Assembly (NCBI GenBank): GCA_002436505.1
Contig: DJML01000007.1
Span: 1-7,225, forward strand
Direction of reading: 5' to 3'
Source of the DNA: Bacteroidetes bacterium UBA6491
Lineage (GTDB): Bacteria; Bacteroidota; Bacteroidia; NS11-12g; UBA9320
DNA: 7,225 bases
The translations under genes were made by a program, and so were the position numbers. This document shows positions 7,118-7,225 of the stretch, piece after piece. Every line of letters begins with the position of its first letter. The stretch's first letter is position 1. Below the pieces are notes generated by a model, which made no database searches, had not been told where the DNA came from, and saw only the letters and a program-made list of their open reading frames with translations.

Positions 7118-7225
7118 ATGAAAAAAATTAAATTAAGTTTTGTATTAATGATGGCCATTGCAGGAACATTGGTCATGTCTGGATGTGGAGATGATGGCGG
7201 AACTGACCCTGATCCCAAACCAACT
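7118..7225 (+). CDS. Lipoprotein, N-terminal fragment (gene runs off the right edge)
   Basis: Only 36 codons are present and the frame is open at the window end, so the function of the mature protein is unknown. The protein starts MKKIKLSF, a basic n-region, then has a hydrophobic core VLMMAIAGTLVM and a signal-peptidase II lipobox MSGC with the acylated cysteine at residue 23. The residues after it are GDDGGTDPDPKP: an acidic stretch followed by a Pro/Asp-rich linker. In Bacteroidota, acidic residues just after the +1 cysteine resemble the lipoprotein export signal that sends lipoproteins to the outer face of the outer membrane, so surface exposure is an inference. The gene diverges from the symporter gene across a 119-bp gap and has its own promoter match at 7060-7089. 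It could belong to any of many families that share this kind of leader. Confidence 0.85.
   Translation, partial: MKKIKLSFVLMMAIAGTLVMSGCGDDGGTDPDPKPT

Noticed and set aside
1..7225. A new defence, mobile or RNA-based system
   Set aside because: All long frames belong to well-known families, the gaps are short, and there are no direct-repeat arrays, transposase genes, integrase genes or long structured intergenic regions.

Overview
The window looks like chromosomal DNA of a member of the Bacteroidota. It carries two adjacent type IX secretion system (T9SS) genes, promoter-like sequences of the Bacteroidota TTG/TAnnTTTG type, weak or absent Shine-Dalgarno sequences, and a lipoprotein start with an acidic stretch after the lipid-modified cysteine. 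I cannot place it more finely than phylum from the sequence alone.

Layout from left to right. Positions 1-1236 (+) are the C-terminal part of porU, the T9SS sortase; the gene starts upstream of the window. After a 58-bp gap with a good promoter match, 1295-2533 (+) is porV, the outer-membrane beta-barrel partner of PorU. A 13-bp perfect hairpin with A and T tracts on its two sides (2574-2603) separates porV from lon (2624-5110, -), the ATP-dependent Lon protease, which converges on it. Upstream of lon on the same strand, 58 bp away, is a sodium:solute symporter (SSS/SLC5) gene at 5169-6998 (-). It is interrupted by an in-frame TAA at codon 71 and otherwise reads through as about 609 residues. 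Diverging from it, a lipoprotein gene begins at 7118 (+) behind a clear promoter match and runs off the right edge.

How the genes relate. PorU and PorV work together at the cell surface: PorV shuttles T9SS cargo to PorU, which removes the C-terminal sorting domain and helps attach the cargo to the surface. Lon is general cytoplasmic protein quality control. The symporter and the lipoprotein have no evident functional link to the secretion genes.

I see no mobile element, CRISPR array, tRNA, rRNA or riboswitch, and no convincing new system. The most notable feature is the single premature stop in an otherwise intact symporter.
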